From: Ancylobacter oerskovii
GTDB taxonomy: Bacteria > Pseudomonadota > Alphaproteobacteria > Rhizobiales > Xanthobacteraceae
DNA length: 64,000 nt
Assembly: GCF_018390555.1 (NCBI RefSeq)
Contig: NZ_JAHBGB010000031.1
Coordinates: 124,001-188,000, forward strand
Direction: 5' to 3'
Part shown: piece by piece, positions 34,014 through 42,440 of the stretch
How positions within the stretch are numbered: position 1 is the first letter of the stretch
Layout of the letters: each line of letters opens with the position of its first letter
Translations under genes and position numbers: made by a program
Notes under the pieces: model-generated
Databases searched by the model: none
What the model was told of the DNA's origin: nothing
The model's input: only the letters and a program-made list of their open reading frames with translations

Positions 34014-34195
34014 CCCGCAAAACCGCCGCCCTCACCGGTTATCGCATGGAAATGGTTGCTTGATAAGCGGGCCTGTGCCGTCCACGCGACATGATTGTTC
34101 CGCCTGCATGACACGCGGGAACGGACATCGAGGCATTCTCGCCGCCGCGAATAGCCTTAATTTTCAACGCATCATTACAAAATTCGGAGGAAAAA
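34014..34195. promoter_or_regulatory. Divergent promoter region of araC and cysteine-repeat gene
   Basis: The 182-base spacer is notably AT-rich over its last 60 bases (TTAATTTTC, ATCATTACAAAATT), unlike the surrounding DNA. It ends in a strong GGAGG ribosome site 6 bases before the cysteine-repeat ORF. A near-perfect repeat GTTCCGC / GCGGGAAC lies around 34097-34123. Confidence 0.4.
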
Positions 34196-34492
34196 ATGCA
34201 TAAAATTCGCACATTGACGCTGGTGACTGCGGGCCTGTGCCTGTCGATACTTGTACCGACCCAGTCATTCGCCGCCTATACCTGCATGAATCCCGCCATC
34301 TGCCGGGCGGTCTGCGGCGCACCCACCTGCGGCCAGATCACCGCGCGGGATGCCGACATTCGTGCCCTCGACGCGCCGGCGGCCAAGCTCGCCGCGACAC
34401 CGGGCCAGCCGGCGGCCGGCAAGACATACACCTGCATGAACCCGGCGATCTGCCGCGCGGTCTGCGGCAGCCCCACCTGCGGCAAGCCCTGA
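34196..34492 (+). CDS. Secreted protein with two four-cysteine repeats (novel)
   Basis: A 98-residue protein. A clear signal peptide (residues 1-26, hydrophobic core TLVTAGLCLSILV, cut after SFA) precedes two nearly identical 19-residue modules: YTCMNPAICRAVCGAPTCG at 28-46 and the same with Ser for Ala at 78-96. Cysteines follow C-x5-C-x3-C-x4-C (30, 36, 40, 45 and 80, 86, 90, 95). The 31-residue Asp/Ala/Pro linker is uncharacteristic of a fold. Each module could form two disulfides or bind a metal ion such as copper. A GGAGG site 6 bases upstream and a strong hairpin 20 bases downstream support a genuine gene. I recognise no family. Confidence 0.8.
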   Translation: MHKIRTLTLVTAGLCLSILVPTQSFAAYTCMNPAICRAVCGAPTCGQITARDADIRALDAPAAKLAATPGQPAAGKTYTCMNPAICRAVCGSPTCGKP

Positions 34493-34510
34493 GCCTCAAG
34501 GCGTGTAGAA

Positions 34511-34535
34511 CCGCCCGCCGCACGCCGGCGGGCGG
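34511..34535 (+). terminator. Hairpin terminator after cysteine-repeat gene
   Basis: CCGCCCGCCG (34511-34520) pairs perfectly with CGGCGGGCGG (34526-34535) around a CACGC loop, 19 bases after the stop. CTTCC follows rather than a full T tract, so this is a terminator-like hairpin rather than a textbook one. It also lies just past the remnant Lrp gene on the other strand. Confidence 0.55.
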
Positions 34536-34587
34536 CTTCCGGCTTGAACGACCGCCACGACCGGGCAAAGCCTCTCGCACCCACCGC

Positions 34588-34746
34588 CTCTTGCCGCTGC
34601 CGGATCCGGTCGCTCATCGAGGTGGGCGGCAGGCCAACCCGCTGCGCCAGCTCGTTATGGGTGATGCGCCCCTCGACCTGCAGGATGGACAGAACCTTGC
34701 GGTCGATCGCATCGAGCGCGTGGTGCGTCAACGGCTTTCTGGCCAT
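34588..34746 (-). pseudogene. Truncated Lrp/AsnC-family regulator remnant
   Basis: From an ATG at 34746 the minus strand reads about 53 residues of a typical Lrp/AsnC DNA-binding domain: LDAIDRKVLSILQVEGRITHNELAQRVGLPPTSMSDRI. Full-length members have about 150 residues with an AsnC ligand-binding domain. Here similarity stops after the recognition helix, and the frame runs on into the antisense of the cysteine-repeat gene. The C-terminal half is missing, so the gene was truncated, perhaps by the event that brought in the cysteine-repeat gene. It might still make a short helix-turn-helix peptide. Confidence 0.7.
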
Positions 34747-34944
34747 GTCGGAATCCCGGAGGCGCGACGTCCTCCCCATGCAGGCCGGACTTAGCCCCCC
34801 CGCCGGGAGAGATCAACTCCTTGTGCCCATTGCGCACGCGGTTTCGCGACATGCCCGCGCGATGCGCCGCCCCCCTTGCGCGGCGACGCGGCGTGCTTTA
34901 GCAAGCCCGCCCTTTCCGCGTTCCGCATCATGCAAGGAGGTGTC

Positions 34945-36192
34945 ATGACCGCCTGCGGCCTCGATTTCGGCACCTCGAACACCACGCTCGGCCTCGATGG
35001 CGGCGGCGAACCCCGGCTCGCCGCGCTGGAAGGGACGGCCGACACGCTGCCGAGCGCCATCTTCTTCCCGCGCTCGGGGTCCGCGCTGGTGGGCCGTGCC
35101 GCCATGGCCGCCTATGTGGAGGGCCAGCAGGGGCGGCTGATGCGCTCGCTGAAATCGGTGCTCGGCACCTCGCTGGTCGACGAGACCACGCCGGTGGGCC
35201 GCCAGCGGCTCGGCTTCAAGGCGGTGATCGGCGCCTTCCTCGCCGAGGTGAAGGCGCGCGGCGAGGCGGCGGCCGGCGGGACGCTGCGCGAGGTGGTGCT
35301 CGGCCGGCCGGTGCATTTCGTCGATGGCGACGCGGCGGGGGACGCGCGGGCGCAGGACGTGCTCGGCAGCATCGCCCGCGACATCGGCTTTGCCGAAATC
35401 TCGTTCCAGTTCGAGCCCATCGCGGCGAGCCTCGATTATGAGCGCCGGGTAACGGGCGAGGAATTGGCGCTGATCGCCGATATCGGCGGCGGCACCTCGG
35501 ACTTCTCCATCGTGCGGATCGCCCGCAGCCATGCCGGCCGCGCGGACCGGGCCACCGATATCCTGGCCAATGAAGGCGTGCGCGTCGGCGGCACCGATTT
35601 CGACCGCCAGCTGTCGCTGTCCATGGTCATGCCGGCGCTCGGCCATGGCAGCGCCCTGAAGCGCAAGGGCCTGTCGATGCCGGTGGGGATCTATCAGGAC
35701 CTCGCCACCTGGTCCTCGATCAACCGCCTCTATGACGGCCGTACCGCCCGCACCATCCGCGAGTTGGAGCGCGAGGCGGCCCGGCCGGACCTCGTGGCCC
35801 GCCTCGCGCGGGCGGTGGAGGACGAGCGCGGCCACGGCCTCGCCCTCGACGTCGAGGCCGCCAAGATCCGCGTGGCGGAGACGGGCGAGACGGTGCTCGA
35901 CCTCGCGGTGCTGGAGGCCGGTCTGTCGGTCGGCATCGCCCATGCGGACCTCGTGCGGCACACCGGCCTGCTGGCGGAGCGCATCGCCGGCAAGATCGCC
36001 GCCTGCCTCGCCGCCGCCGGCCTTGTGGCCGACGAGATCGACGCACTGTTCCTGACCGGCGGCTCGACCCGGCTGGCGCATGTGCGCAACGCGATCCGCG
36101 CCTGCGTGCCGGCGGCACGGGTGATCGAGGGCGACACGTTCGGCTCGGTCGGCACCGGCCTCGCCATCGAGGCCGGCCGCCGCTACGGCTAG
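34945..36192 (+). CDS. Hsp70-family protein, YegD-like
   Basis: A 415-residue ATPase with the actin/Hsp70 fold: phosphate-1 loop CGLDFGTSNTTLGLD at residues 4-18, phosphate-2 IADIGGGTSDFSIVRI, and adenosine motif LFLTGGSTRLAHVRNAI near 370. It lacks the substrate-binding domain of DnaK (about 640 residues), so it belongs to the short YegD-like group of putative chaperones. AAGGAGGT stands 4 bases before the ATG at 34945, a near-perfect ribosome site. It lies 114 bases before tex on the same strand. Its partner proteins are unknown. Confidence 0.88.
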   Translation: MTACGLDFGTSNTTLGLDGGGEPRLAALEGTADTLPSAIFFPRSGSALVGRAAMAAYVEGQQGRLMRSLKSVLGTSLVDETTPVGRQRLGFKAVIGAFLAEVKARGEAAAGGTLREVVLGRPVHFVDGDAAGDARAQDVLGSIARDIGFAEISFQFEPIAASLDYERRVTGEELALIADIGGGTSDFSIVRIARSHAGRADRATDILANEGVRVGGTDFDRQLSLSMVMPALGHGSALKRKGLSMPVGIYQDLATWSSINRLYDGRTARTIRELEREAARPDLVARLARAVEDERGHGLALDVEAAKIRVAETGETVLDLAVLEAGLSVGIAHADLVRHTGLLAERIAGKIAACLAAAGLVADEIDALFLTGGSTRLAHVRNAIRACVPAARVIEGDTFGSVGTGLAIEAGRRYG

Positions 36193-36306
36193 ACCGATCT
36201 TCGACAGGCCCGGCGACTTCCCGGCCGGCGCGATGGCCGCCGGAACGTGGCGTTTGCCGGCGCGGCTGACTATGGTCGCGCCTCCCGAAGCGATTCCGTG
36301 AGCCGC

Positions 36307-38643
36307 ATGACAGCCGACATCACCTCCCTCGCCGCCCGCATCGCCACCGAGATCGGCGCGCGCCCGCAGCAGGCGGCCGCGGCGATCGCGCTGCTCGACG
36401 AGGGCGCGACCGTTCCCTTCATCGCGCGCTACCGCAAGGAGGTCACCGGCGGGCTCGACGACACCCAGCTGCGCCGGCTCGACGAGCGCCTCGCCTATCT
36501 GCGCGAGCTGGAAGCCCGCCGCACCGCCATCACCGAGTCCATCCGCCAGCAGGAGAAGCTCACCCCGGAGCTGCAGGCCGCTCTCGCCGGCGCCGCCACC
36601 AAGGCGGAGCTGGAGGACATCTACCTCCCCTACAAGCCCAAGCGCCGCAACCGCGCCGACATCGCCCGCGAGCGCGGCCTCGGCCCGCTCGCCGATGCCA
36701 TCCTCGTTGACCGCGCCGCCGTGCCGGCCGAGCTCGCCACGGCCTATGTCGCCGGCGAGGTGGCGGATGTGAAGGGCGCGCTGGAAGGCGCGCGCGACAT
36801 CCTCTCGGAAGCCTTCGCGCAGAATGCCGAGATCGTCGGCCGCCTTCGCGCCTATCTCAAGGGCAAGGCCGACCTGCGGGCCAAGGTGATCGACGGCAAG
36901 CAGGAGGCCGGCGCCAAGTTCTCCGACTATTTCGACCATGTCGAACGCTGGGCGAATGTGCCGAGCCACCGGGCGCTCGCCATGCTGCGCGGGCGCAACG
37001 AGGAGGTGCTCGATCTCGCCATCGAGGTCGATGCGGAGGATCCCCGCCCGGTGAAGCCGGTGGTGGCGATGATCGCGGAAGGCTATTCCATCGGCGACCG
37101 GCTGCCCGGCGACGCCTGGCTGATGGAGGTCGCCGGCTGGACCTGGCGGGTCAAGCTGTCGCTGCATCTCTCGCTCGACCTGATGACCGAGCTGCGGGCC
37201 CGGGCGGAGACCGAGGCCATCGAGGTGTTCGCCCGCAACCTGAAGGACCTGCTGCTGGCCGCCCCCGCGGGCACCCGCGCCACCATGGGCCTCGATCCCG
37301 GCATCCGCACCGGCGTCAAGGTGGCGGTGGTGGACGCCACCGGCAAGCTCACCGCCACCAGCACCGTCTATCCCTTCCCGCCGAAGAACGACGTGCGCGG
37401 CACCCAGGCCGAGCTCGCCGCCCTCATCCGCAAGCACGGCGTCGAACTGATCGCCATCGGCAACGGCACCGGCAGCCGCGAAACCGAGAAGCTGGTCGCC
37501 GACATGCTGGCCGATCTGCCGGCGCCCAAGCCGCTCAAGGTGGTGGTGTCGGAAGCCGGCGCCTCCGTCTATTCCGCCTCGGAACTCGCCGCCGCCGAGT
37601 TCCCGGCCCTCGACGTGTCGCTGCGCGGCGCCGTCTCCATCGCCCGGCGGCTGCAGGACCCGCTGGCCGAATTGGTGAAGATCGAGCCGAAGTCGATCGG
37701 CGTCGGCCAGTACCAGCACGATGTCGACCAGTACCATCTCGCCCGCGCCCTCGACGCGGTAGTGGAGGACGCGGTGAACGCGGTCGGCGTCGACCTCAAC
37801 ACCGCCTCCGCCTCGCTGTTGGCGCGGGTGTCCGGCCTCGGCACCTCGCTCGCCGAGGCGGTGGTCGCCCATCGCGACGCCAACGGCGCCTTCGCCAGCC
37901 GCCGGCAGCTACTGGACGTGGCGCGCCTCGGCCCCCGCACCTTCGAGCAATGCGCCGGCTTCCTGCGCATCCGCGACGGCAAGGAACCGCTCGACGCCTC
38001 CGCCGTCCACCCGGAGGCCTATGGCGTCGCCCGCAAGATCGTCGCCGCCTGCGGGCGCGACCTGCGCACGCTGATGGGCGACAGCGCGGCGCTGTCCGCC
38101 CTCGATCCCCGCAGCTTCGTCGACGAGCGCTTCGGCCTGCCGACGGTGCGCGACATCATCGCCGAGCTCGACAAGCCCGGCCGCGACCCGCGACCCGCCT
38201 TCCGCACCGCGACCTTTGCGGAGGGCGTCGACGAGATGAAGGATCTCCGGCCCGGCATGGAGCTGGAGGGAACGGTGACGAACGTCGCCGCCTTCGGCGC
38301 CTTCGTCGACATCGGCGTCCACCAGGACGGGCTGGTGCACGTCTCGCAGCTTGCCGACCGCTTCGTGAAGGACGCGCATGAGGTGGCGAAGGTCGGCGAC
38401 GTGGTGAAGGTGCGGGTGCTGGAGATCGACCTCAAGCGCAAGCGCATCTCGCTGTCGATGCGCAAGGACGTTGCCGGGGCGGGCAAGCCGGCGGACAAGG
38501 CGCAGCCGGAGCGCGGCCTGCGCGACAACCGGGACCAGCGCGACAAGGGCGGCGCCAATCGCGGAGCGTCGGCGAAGCCCTCCCGCCCGGAACCCACCGG
38601 CGCGCTGGGCGCCGCGCTGCTGGACGCGCTGAAGCGGAAGTGA
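36307..38643 (+). CDS. tex: Tex, RNA-binding transcriptional accessory protein
   Basis: A 778-residue protein with the full Tex order: N-terminal helical region (residues 1-200, [19 protein letters not shown]), YqgF/RNase H-like domain (about 320-450, [18 protein letters not shown]), helix-hairpin-helix segments (about 490-570, [13 protein letters not shown] and [20 protein letters not shown]) and an S1 RNA-binding domain (about 645-715, [21 protein letters not shown]). The tail after 720 is basic and low-complexity. Tex binds RNA and affects transcription and ribosome-related stress responses. I chose the ATG at 36307; the longer reading upstream has no family similarity. Confidence 0.95.
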   Translation: MTADITSLAARIATEIGARPQQAAAAIALLDEGATVPFIARYRKEVTGGLDDTQLRRLDERLAYLRELEARRTAITESIRQQEKLTPELQAALAGAATKAELEDIYLPYKPKRRNRADIARERGLGPLADAILVDRAAVPAELATAYVAGEVADVKGALEGARDILSEAFAQNAEIVGRLRAYLKGKADLRAKVIDGKQEAGAKFSDYFDHVERWANVPSHRALAMLRGRNEEVLDLAIEVDAEDPRPVKPVVAMIAEGYSIGDRLPGDAWLMEVAGWTWRVKLSLHLSLDLMTELRARAETEAIEVFARNLKDLLLAAPAGTRATMGLDPGIRTGVKVAVVDATGKLTATSTVYPFPPKNDVRGTQAELAALIRKHGVELIAIGNGTGSRETEKLVADMLADLPAPKPLKVVVSEAGASVYSASELAAAEFPALDVSLRGAVSIARRLQDPLAELVKIEPKSIGVGQYQHDVDQYHLARALDAVVEDAVNAVGVDLNTASASLLARVSGLGTSLAEAVVAHRDANGAFASRRQLLDVARLGPRTFEQCAGFLRIRDGKEPLDASAVHPEAYGVARKIVAACGRDLRTLMGDSAALSALDPRSFVDERFGLPTVRDIIAELDKPGRDPRPAFRTATFAEGVDEMKDLRPGMELEGTVTNVAAFGAFVDIGVHQDGLVHVSQLADRFVKDAHEVAKVGDVVKVRVLEIDLKRKRISLSMRKDVAGAGKPADKAQPERGLRDNRDQRDKGGANRGASAKPSRPEPTGALGAALLDALKRK

Positions 38644-38768
38644 GGCCCAGCCGGGCAGCTGTCGCGACCACCTGAACCCCGGTGGGGTTCACCCTCGCGG
38701 GTCCGGCGGCCGATGTCCAATGACGGGTGGATCGGCGGCAGGGGCGGAAAGTCGAAGCGCGCCCTGCT

Positions 38769-38791
38769 CCCTCTCCCCGTCGGGGAGAGGG
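38769..38791. repeat. Dispersed CCCTCTCCCC hairpin element, copy 1
   Basis: CCCTCTCCCC-GTC-GGGGAGAGGG is a perfect 10-base stem with a three-base loop, followed by TTGGGGTAAGGGG. The same unit occurs inverted at 62372-62394. It stands in the gap between the converging tex and serA genes and could end transcription there. Confidence 0.7.
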
Positions 38792-38872
38792 TTGGGGTAA
38801 GGGGTCTTCGACGGTGAGAGGCCTTCAGCGGGCGAGCGGCTTTGGCGCGTCCCGAGCTCCCCCCGCCCCCCG

Positions 38873-40141
38873 TCACACCCTGTATTCGTAGAGCAGCCGC
38901 GCCCGGATGGTGCCTTCCAGCGCGCGGATGTCGGCGAGCACCGCCTGGCTGTCGACGCCGGAAGCGTCGGCATCCAGCACCACATAGCCGACATCGGCGC
39001 TGGTCTCGTAATATTGCGCGGCGATGTTGACGTGGTGGCGCGCCAGCACCTCGTTGAGCCGGCCGAGCATGCCCGGCAGGTTGCGCTGCACCTGGATGAA
39101 GCGGGTGCCCAGCGGGCGCGCCGGCAGCTGCACCTGCGGGAAATTCACCGCGCCCATGGTGGAGCCGGTGTCGCTGTACTCGACCAGCTTGCGCGCCACC
39201 TCGGCGCCGATGCGCTCCTGCGCCTCCTCGGTCGAGCCGCCGACATGCGGGGTCAGGATGACGTTGTCGAGCCCCTGCAGCGGCGAGACGAACCGCTCAT
39301 TGTTGGAGCCCGGCTCGACCGGGAACACGTCGACCGCCGCACCGCGCAGCTTGCCGCCGCGCAGCGCATCGGCCAGCGCGCCGAGATCGACCACCGTGCC
39401 GCGGCTGTTGTTGATGAGGTAGGCGCCGGTCTTCATGGCCGCGATCTCGTCGCGGCCGATCATGCCGTGGGTCGCCGGCGTCTCCGGCACGTGCAGGCTG
39501 ACGACGTCGCTCTGCGAGAGCAGCTCGTGCAGGCTGCCCACCGGCTCGGTGTTGCCATGGCGCAGCTTGTCGGTGTGGTCGAAATAGATCACCCGCATGC
39601 CCATCGCCTCGGCGAGGTTGGACAGCTGCGAGCCGATATTGCCGTAGCCGACGATACCCAGCGTCTTGCCGCGCACCTCGTGGCTGTTGCTGGCCGACTT
39701 GTCCCACTTGCCCTCATGGGCGGCGCGCGAGCGCTCGGGAATGCGCCGCAGCAGCATGACGATCTCGCCGATCACCAGTTCGGCAACGCTGCGGGTGTTG
39801 GAGAAGGGCGCGTTGAACACCGGGATGCCCTGCAGCCGGGTGGCGTCGAGATCGACCTGGTTGGTACCGACGCTGAAGCAGCCGATGCCGATCAGCCGGT
39901 CCGCCGCCTCCAGCACCTCGGCGGTGATGTTGGTGCGCGAGCGGATGCCGAGCAGGTGCACGCCCTTCAGCGCCTCCCGCAGCGCCTCGCCATCCAGCGC
40001 CTTGGTCAGCCGCGTGAGGTTGGAATAGCCCGCGGACTTCATGATCTGCACGGCGCTGTCGTTCACGCCCTCGAGCAGCAGCACCCGGATCTTGTCCTTG
40101 GAGAGCGACAGATGCGGCGAGTGGGAGAGATGATCGGGCAC
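38873..40141 (-). CDS. serA: D-3-phosphoglycerate dehydrogenase
   Basis: A 422-residue enzyme for the first step of serine synthesis. The substrate/catalytic frame carries GIGCFSVGTNQVDLDA, the NAD motif is GIVGYGNIGSQLSNLAEAMG, the catalytic Arg is in INNSRGTVVD, Glu follows in the VDVFPVEP region and His in LTPHVGGSTEEAQ. The C-terminal ACT domain (about 345-422, TRFIQVQRNLPGMLGRLNEV) binds serine for feedback inhibition, as in E. coli SerA (410 residues). The start is GTG at 40141 with AAGGA 9 bases upstream. It stands alone, divergent from amn. Confidence 0.94.
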   Translation of the reverse strand: MPDHLSHSPHLSLSKDKIRVLLLEGVNDSAVQIMKSAGYSNLTRLTKALDGEALREALKGVHLLGIRSRTNITAEVLEAADRLIGIGCFSVGTNQVDLDATRLQGIPVFNAPFSNTRSVAELVIGEIVMLLRRIPERSRAAHEGKWDKSASNSHEVRGKTLGIVGYGNIGSQLSNLAEAMGMRVIYFDHTDKLRHGNTEPVGSLHELLSQSDVVSLHVPETPATHGMIGRDEIAAMKTGAYLINNSRGTVVDLGALADALRGGKLRGAAVDVFPVEPGSNNERFVSPLQGLDNVILTPHVGGSTEEAQERIGAEVARKLVEYSDTGSTMGAVNFPQVQLPARPLGTRFIQVQRNLPGMLGRLNEVLARHHVNIAAQYYETSADVGYVVLDADASGVDSQAVLADIRALEGTIRARLLYEYRV

Positions 40142-40391
40142 GATCTCGGTCCTTCGGCGATGAATGGGCAGGAGAAGGAGAGCCGCGCCGGAATCCCGCG
40201 CCGCCGTCCTTCGCCGCGGAGCGGACGATCCGCGGGCGCGGGAACTTACCGCTTTTGCCGCCGCCGTCTAGGCGGCCAGGCGCGCGGGGCAGCCCTGCAC
40301 CCTCGGCAGGTCTCGCCTGGCCGCCGCCGGTGCAGCCTTCACGGCCGGCGCAAATCGCGCTAGCAGCGTGTAGCGGGAGGCGACAGACGAC
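40142..40391. promoter_or_regulatory. Divergent promoter region of serA and amn
   Basis: The 250-base spacer must carry both promoters. I see no clear operator. A GGGAGG site precedes the amn ATG (about 40374-40380). Confidence 0.35.
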
Positions 40392-41849
40392 ATGACCTTC
40401 GAGACGGCGGCAACTCCCGAGGCGGCGATAGACCGGCTCGAAATTCTCTACGGTGCCGCGCGCGAGGCGCTCCGGCACGACCTGCACCGCTTCTTCGAGA
40501 CCGGCCGCGCGCCGGATGCCGAGGAGCGCGCCCGCTACCGCTACCCGCTGCTGCGCGTGACCTACGAGCCCTCGCGCACCCTGCGGGCCCGCACCCAGCG
40601 CGGCTATGCGAAATTCGCCGTGCCCGGCGTCCACCAGACCACCGTGACGCAGCCGGGCGAGTTCCGCGCCTATCTCGTCGACCAGTTGACGCCGCTGGTG
40701 GAGGAGTTCGGCGCCACCATCGAGACCGGCGTCAGCCACCAGGAGATCCCCTACCCCTACGCTCTGGAGGGGGGCGACGAGCTCGGGCGGGGCAAGGTCA
40801 CCGCCTCCGAGCTGGCGCGGTATTTCCCCACGCCGCTGCTGTCGCTGGTCGGCGACGAGATCGCCGACGGCACCTTCGATCTGGTGGAGGGCGAGCCGCG
40901 CCCGCTGGCGCTGTTCGACGCCGTGCGCACCGATTATTCGCTGCGCCGGCTCGTCCACTACACCGGCACCGACTGGCGGGCCTTCCAGCCCTGGATCCTG
41001 CTGACCAACTATCACCGCTATGTCGACCAGTTCGTCCGCCTCGGCCTCGCCGAGATCGAGGCCGGCACCGCCGAGGCGCTGGTGACGCCGGGCGGCATCC
41101 GCATCGACGCCGAGAATTTCGACGTCGCCGCGGTGGAGCGGGTGATGGCGGCGCCGTGGCACCGCTTCCAGATGCCGGCCTATCATTTGATCCGGCGCGG
41201 CGGCGCCGGCGTCACGCTGGTGAATATCGGCGTCGGCCCCTCCAACGCCAAGACCATCACCGACCATCTGGCGGTGCTGCGGCCGCATTGCTGGCTGATG
41301 GTCGGCCATTGCGGCGGGCTGCGGCTCACCCAGATCATCGGCGACTACGTGCTCGCCCATGCCTATCTGCGCCAGGACGGCATTCTCGACGAGCTGGTGC
41401 CGCCGGACATCCCGATCCCGGCGCTGGCCGAGGTGCAGGTGGCGCTGCAGCAGGCGGCGGCGGAGGTCACCGGCGAGCAGGGCGACCAGCTCAAGCGGCG
41501 GCTGCGCACCGGCACCGTCGTCACCCAGGACGACCGCAACTGGGAACTGCGCTGGGCCAAGGAGCGCCGACGTATCAACCTGTCGCGCGCCATCGCCGTC
41601 GACATGGAATCCGGCACCGTCGCCGCGCAGGGCTACCGGCTGCGGGTACCCTACGGCACGCTGCTCTGCGTCTCCGACAAGCCGCTGCATGGCGAGATCA
41701 AGCTGCCGGGCGCCGCCAACGCCTTCTACGAGCGCGCGGTGAGCGAGCATTTGAAGATCGGCCTCGCGGCGCTGGACAAGCTCCGGCAGGCCGGCGCCAG
41801 CATCCATTCGCGCAAGCTGCGCTCCTTCGACGAGCCGGCCTTCCGCTGA
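40392..41849 (+). CDS. amn: AMP nucleosidase
   Basis: A 485-residue enzyme that hydrolyses AMP to adenine and ribose 5-phosphate. The N-terminal regulatory domain (residues 1-180, RYRYPLLRVTYEPSRTL, ETGVSHQEIPYPYALEGG) is specific to Amn. The C-terminal nucleoside phosphorylase-like domain has MVGHCGGLRLTQIIGDYVLAHAY and the catalytic AIAVDMESGTVAAQGYR, then VSDKPLHGEIK. Length matches E. coli Amn (484). The enzyme is allosterically controlled by ATP and phosphate. The gene is monocistronic and converges on hxlR 21 bases away. Confidence 0.94.
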   Translation: MTFETAATPEAAIDRLEILYGAAREALRHDLHRFFETGRAPDAEERARYRYPLLRVTYEPSRTLRARTQRGYAKFAVPGVHQTTVTQPGEFRAYLVDQLTPLVEEFGATIETGVSHQEIPYPYALEGGDELGRGKVTASELARYFPTPLLSLVGDEIADGTFDLVEGEPRPLALFDAVRTDYSLRRLVHYTGTDWRAFQPWILLTNYHRYVDQFVRLGLAEIEAGTAEALVTPGGIRIDAENFDVAAVERVMAAPWHRFQMPAYHLIRRGGAGVTLVNIGVGPSNAKTITDHLAVLRPHCWLMVGHCGGLRLTQIIGDYVLAHAYLRQDGILDELVPPDIPIPALAEVQVALQQAAAEVTGEQGDQLKRRLRTGTVVTQDDRNWELRWAKERRRINLSRAIAVDMESGTVAAQGYRLRVPYGTLLCVSDKPLHGEIKLPGAANAFYERAVSEHLKIGLAALDKLRQAGASIHSRKLRSFDEPAFR

Positions 41850-41870
41850 CGCGCGCGGGTGCGGGCGCGT

Positions 41871-42323
41871 CTACCCCGCCTCCGGCACCTTCTCGATCAC
41901 CGCCTCGTCGGGACCGATGGCGCGCCCGTCCTCGGCCGTTATGTCGAGCCGGAGCGGCCGGCCGGCGGCGCGATCGACGAGGCGCGAGCGCGGCTCCTGC
42001 GGCGCGAAGAGGTGGCGCTCGCCGAACTGCCGCAGCGCCACCATCACCGGGAACAGGTCCTTGCCCATGGCGGTGAGCCGATATTCCATCCGCGCACGCC
42101 CCTCCGCGGTCGGCACCGCGACCAGGATTCCGCGCTCCACCAGCGTGCGCAGGCGCTCGGCGAGGATGTTGCGGGCGATGCCGAGGCTCTTCTGGAATTC
42201 GCTGAAGCGCGTCATGCCGTCAAAGGCGTCGCGCACGATCATCAGCGACCACCAGTCGCCGATCACGTCCAGCGCGCGGGCGCTCGGGCAATAGTCCCCC
42301 TTCAGGCTCTTGCGCGCCACCAT
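41871..42323 (-). CDS. HxlR-family transcriptional regulator
   Basis: A 150-residue winged-helix regulator with the HxlR (DUF24) pattern: an early Cys in GDYCPSARALDVIGDWWSLMIVRDAFDGMTRFSEFQ, then GIARNILAERLRTLVERGILV and YRLTAMGKDLFPVMVALRQFGERH. Cys12 could be the redox- or electrophile-sensing residue as in YodB/QorR. The C-terminal 45 residues extend beyond the usual 110-residue length. It is divergent from an MFS transporter, and the spacer carries two matching inverted repeats, so it probably represses both genes. Confidence 0.9.
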   Translation of the reverse strand: MVARKSLKGDYCPSARALDVIGDWWSLMIVRDAFDGMTRFSEFQKSLGIARNILAERLRTLVERGILVAVPTAEGRARMEYRLTAMGKDLFPVMVALRQFGERHLFAPQEPRSRLVDRAAGRPLRLDITAEDGRAIGPDEAVIEKVPEAG

Positions 42324-42361
42324 CCGTTCAGCTCCGGGCCCTGGTCAGCCAGTGGCCGATA

Positions 42362-42384
42362 TTAGGTTGCATTATTAAACCTAA
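42362..42384. promoter_or_regulatory. HxlR operator candidate 1
   Basis: TTAGGTT (42362-42368) and AACCTAA (42378-42384) form a perfect 7-base inverted repeat with a 9-base spacer, near the hxlR start. It shares geometry and the GGTT-N9-AACC core with a second site 38 bases away. Confidence 0.65.
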
Positions 42385-42400
42385 CTCATTATCCCTGACA

Positions 42401-42421
42401 TTGGTTTCATCATAGAACCAA
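42401..42421. promoter_or_regulatory. HxlR operator candidate 2
   Basis: TTGGTT (42401-42406) and AACCAA (42416-42421) form a perfect 6-base inverted repeat, again with 9 bases between. It lies 20 bases before the MFS start codon, where binding would block translation-proximal transcription. Confidence 0.65.
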
Positions 42422-42440
42422 AAACACGCGGAGCCGACAA

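Noticed and set aside
34813..37872. A 1019-codon minus-strand open frame opposite the Hsp70-like gene and tex
   Set aside because: Antisense shadow; both plus-strand genes show complete conserved domains.
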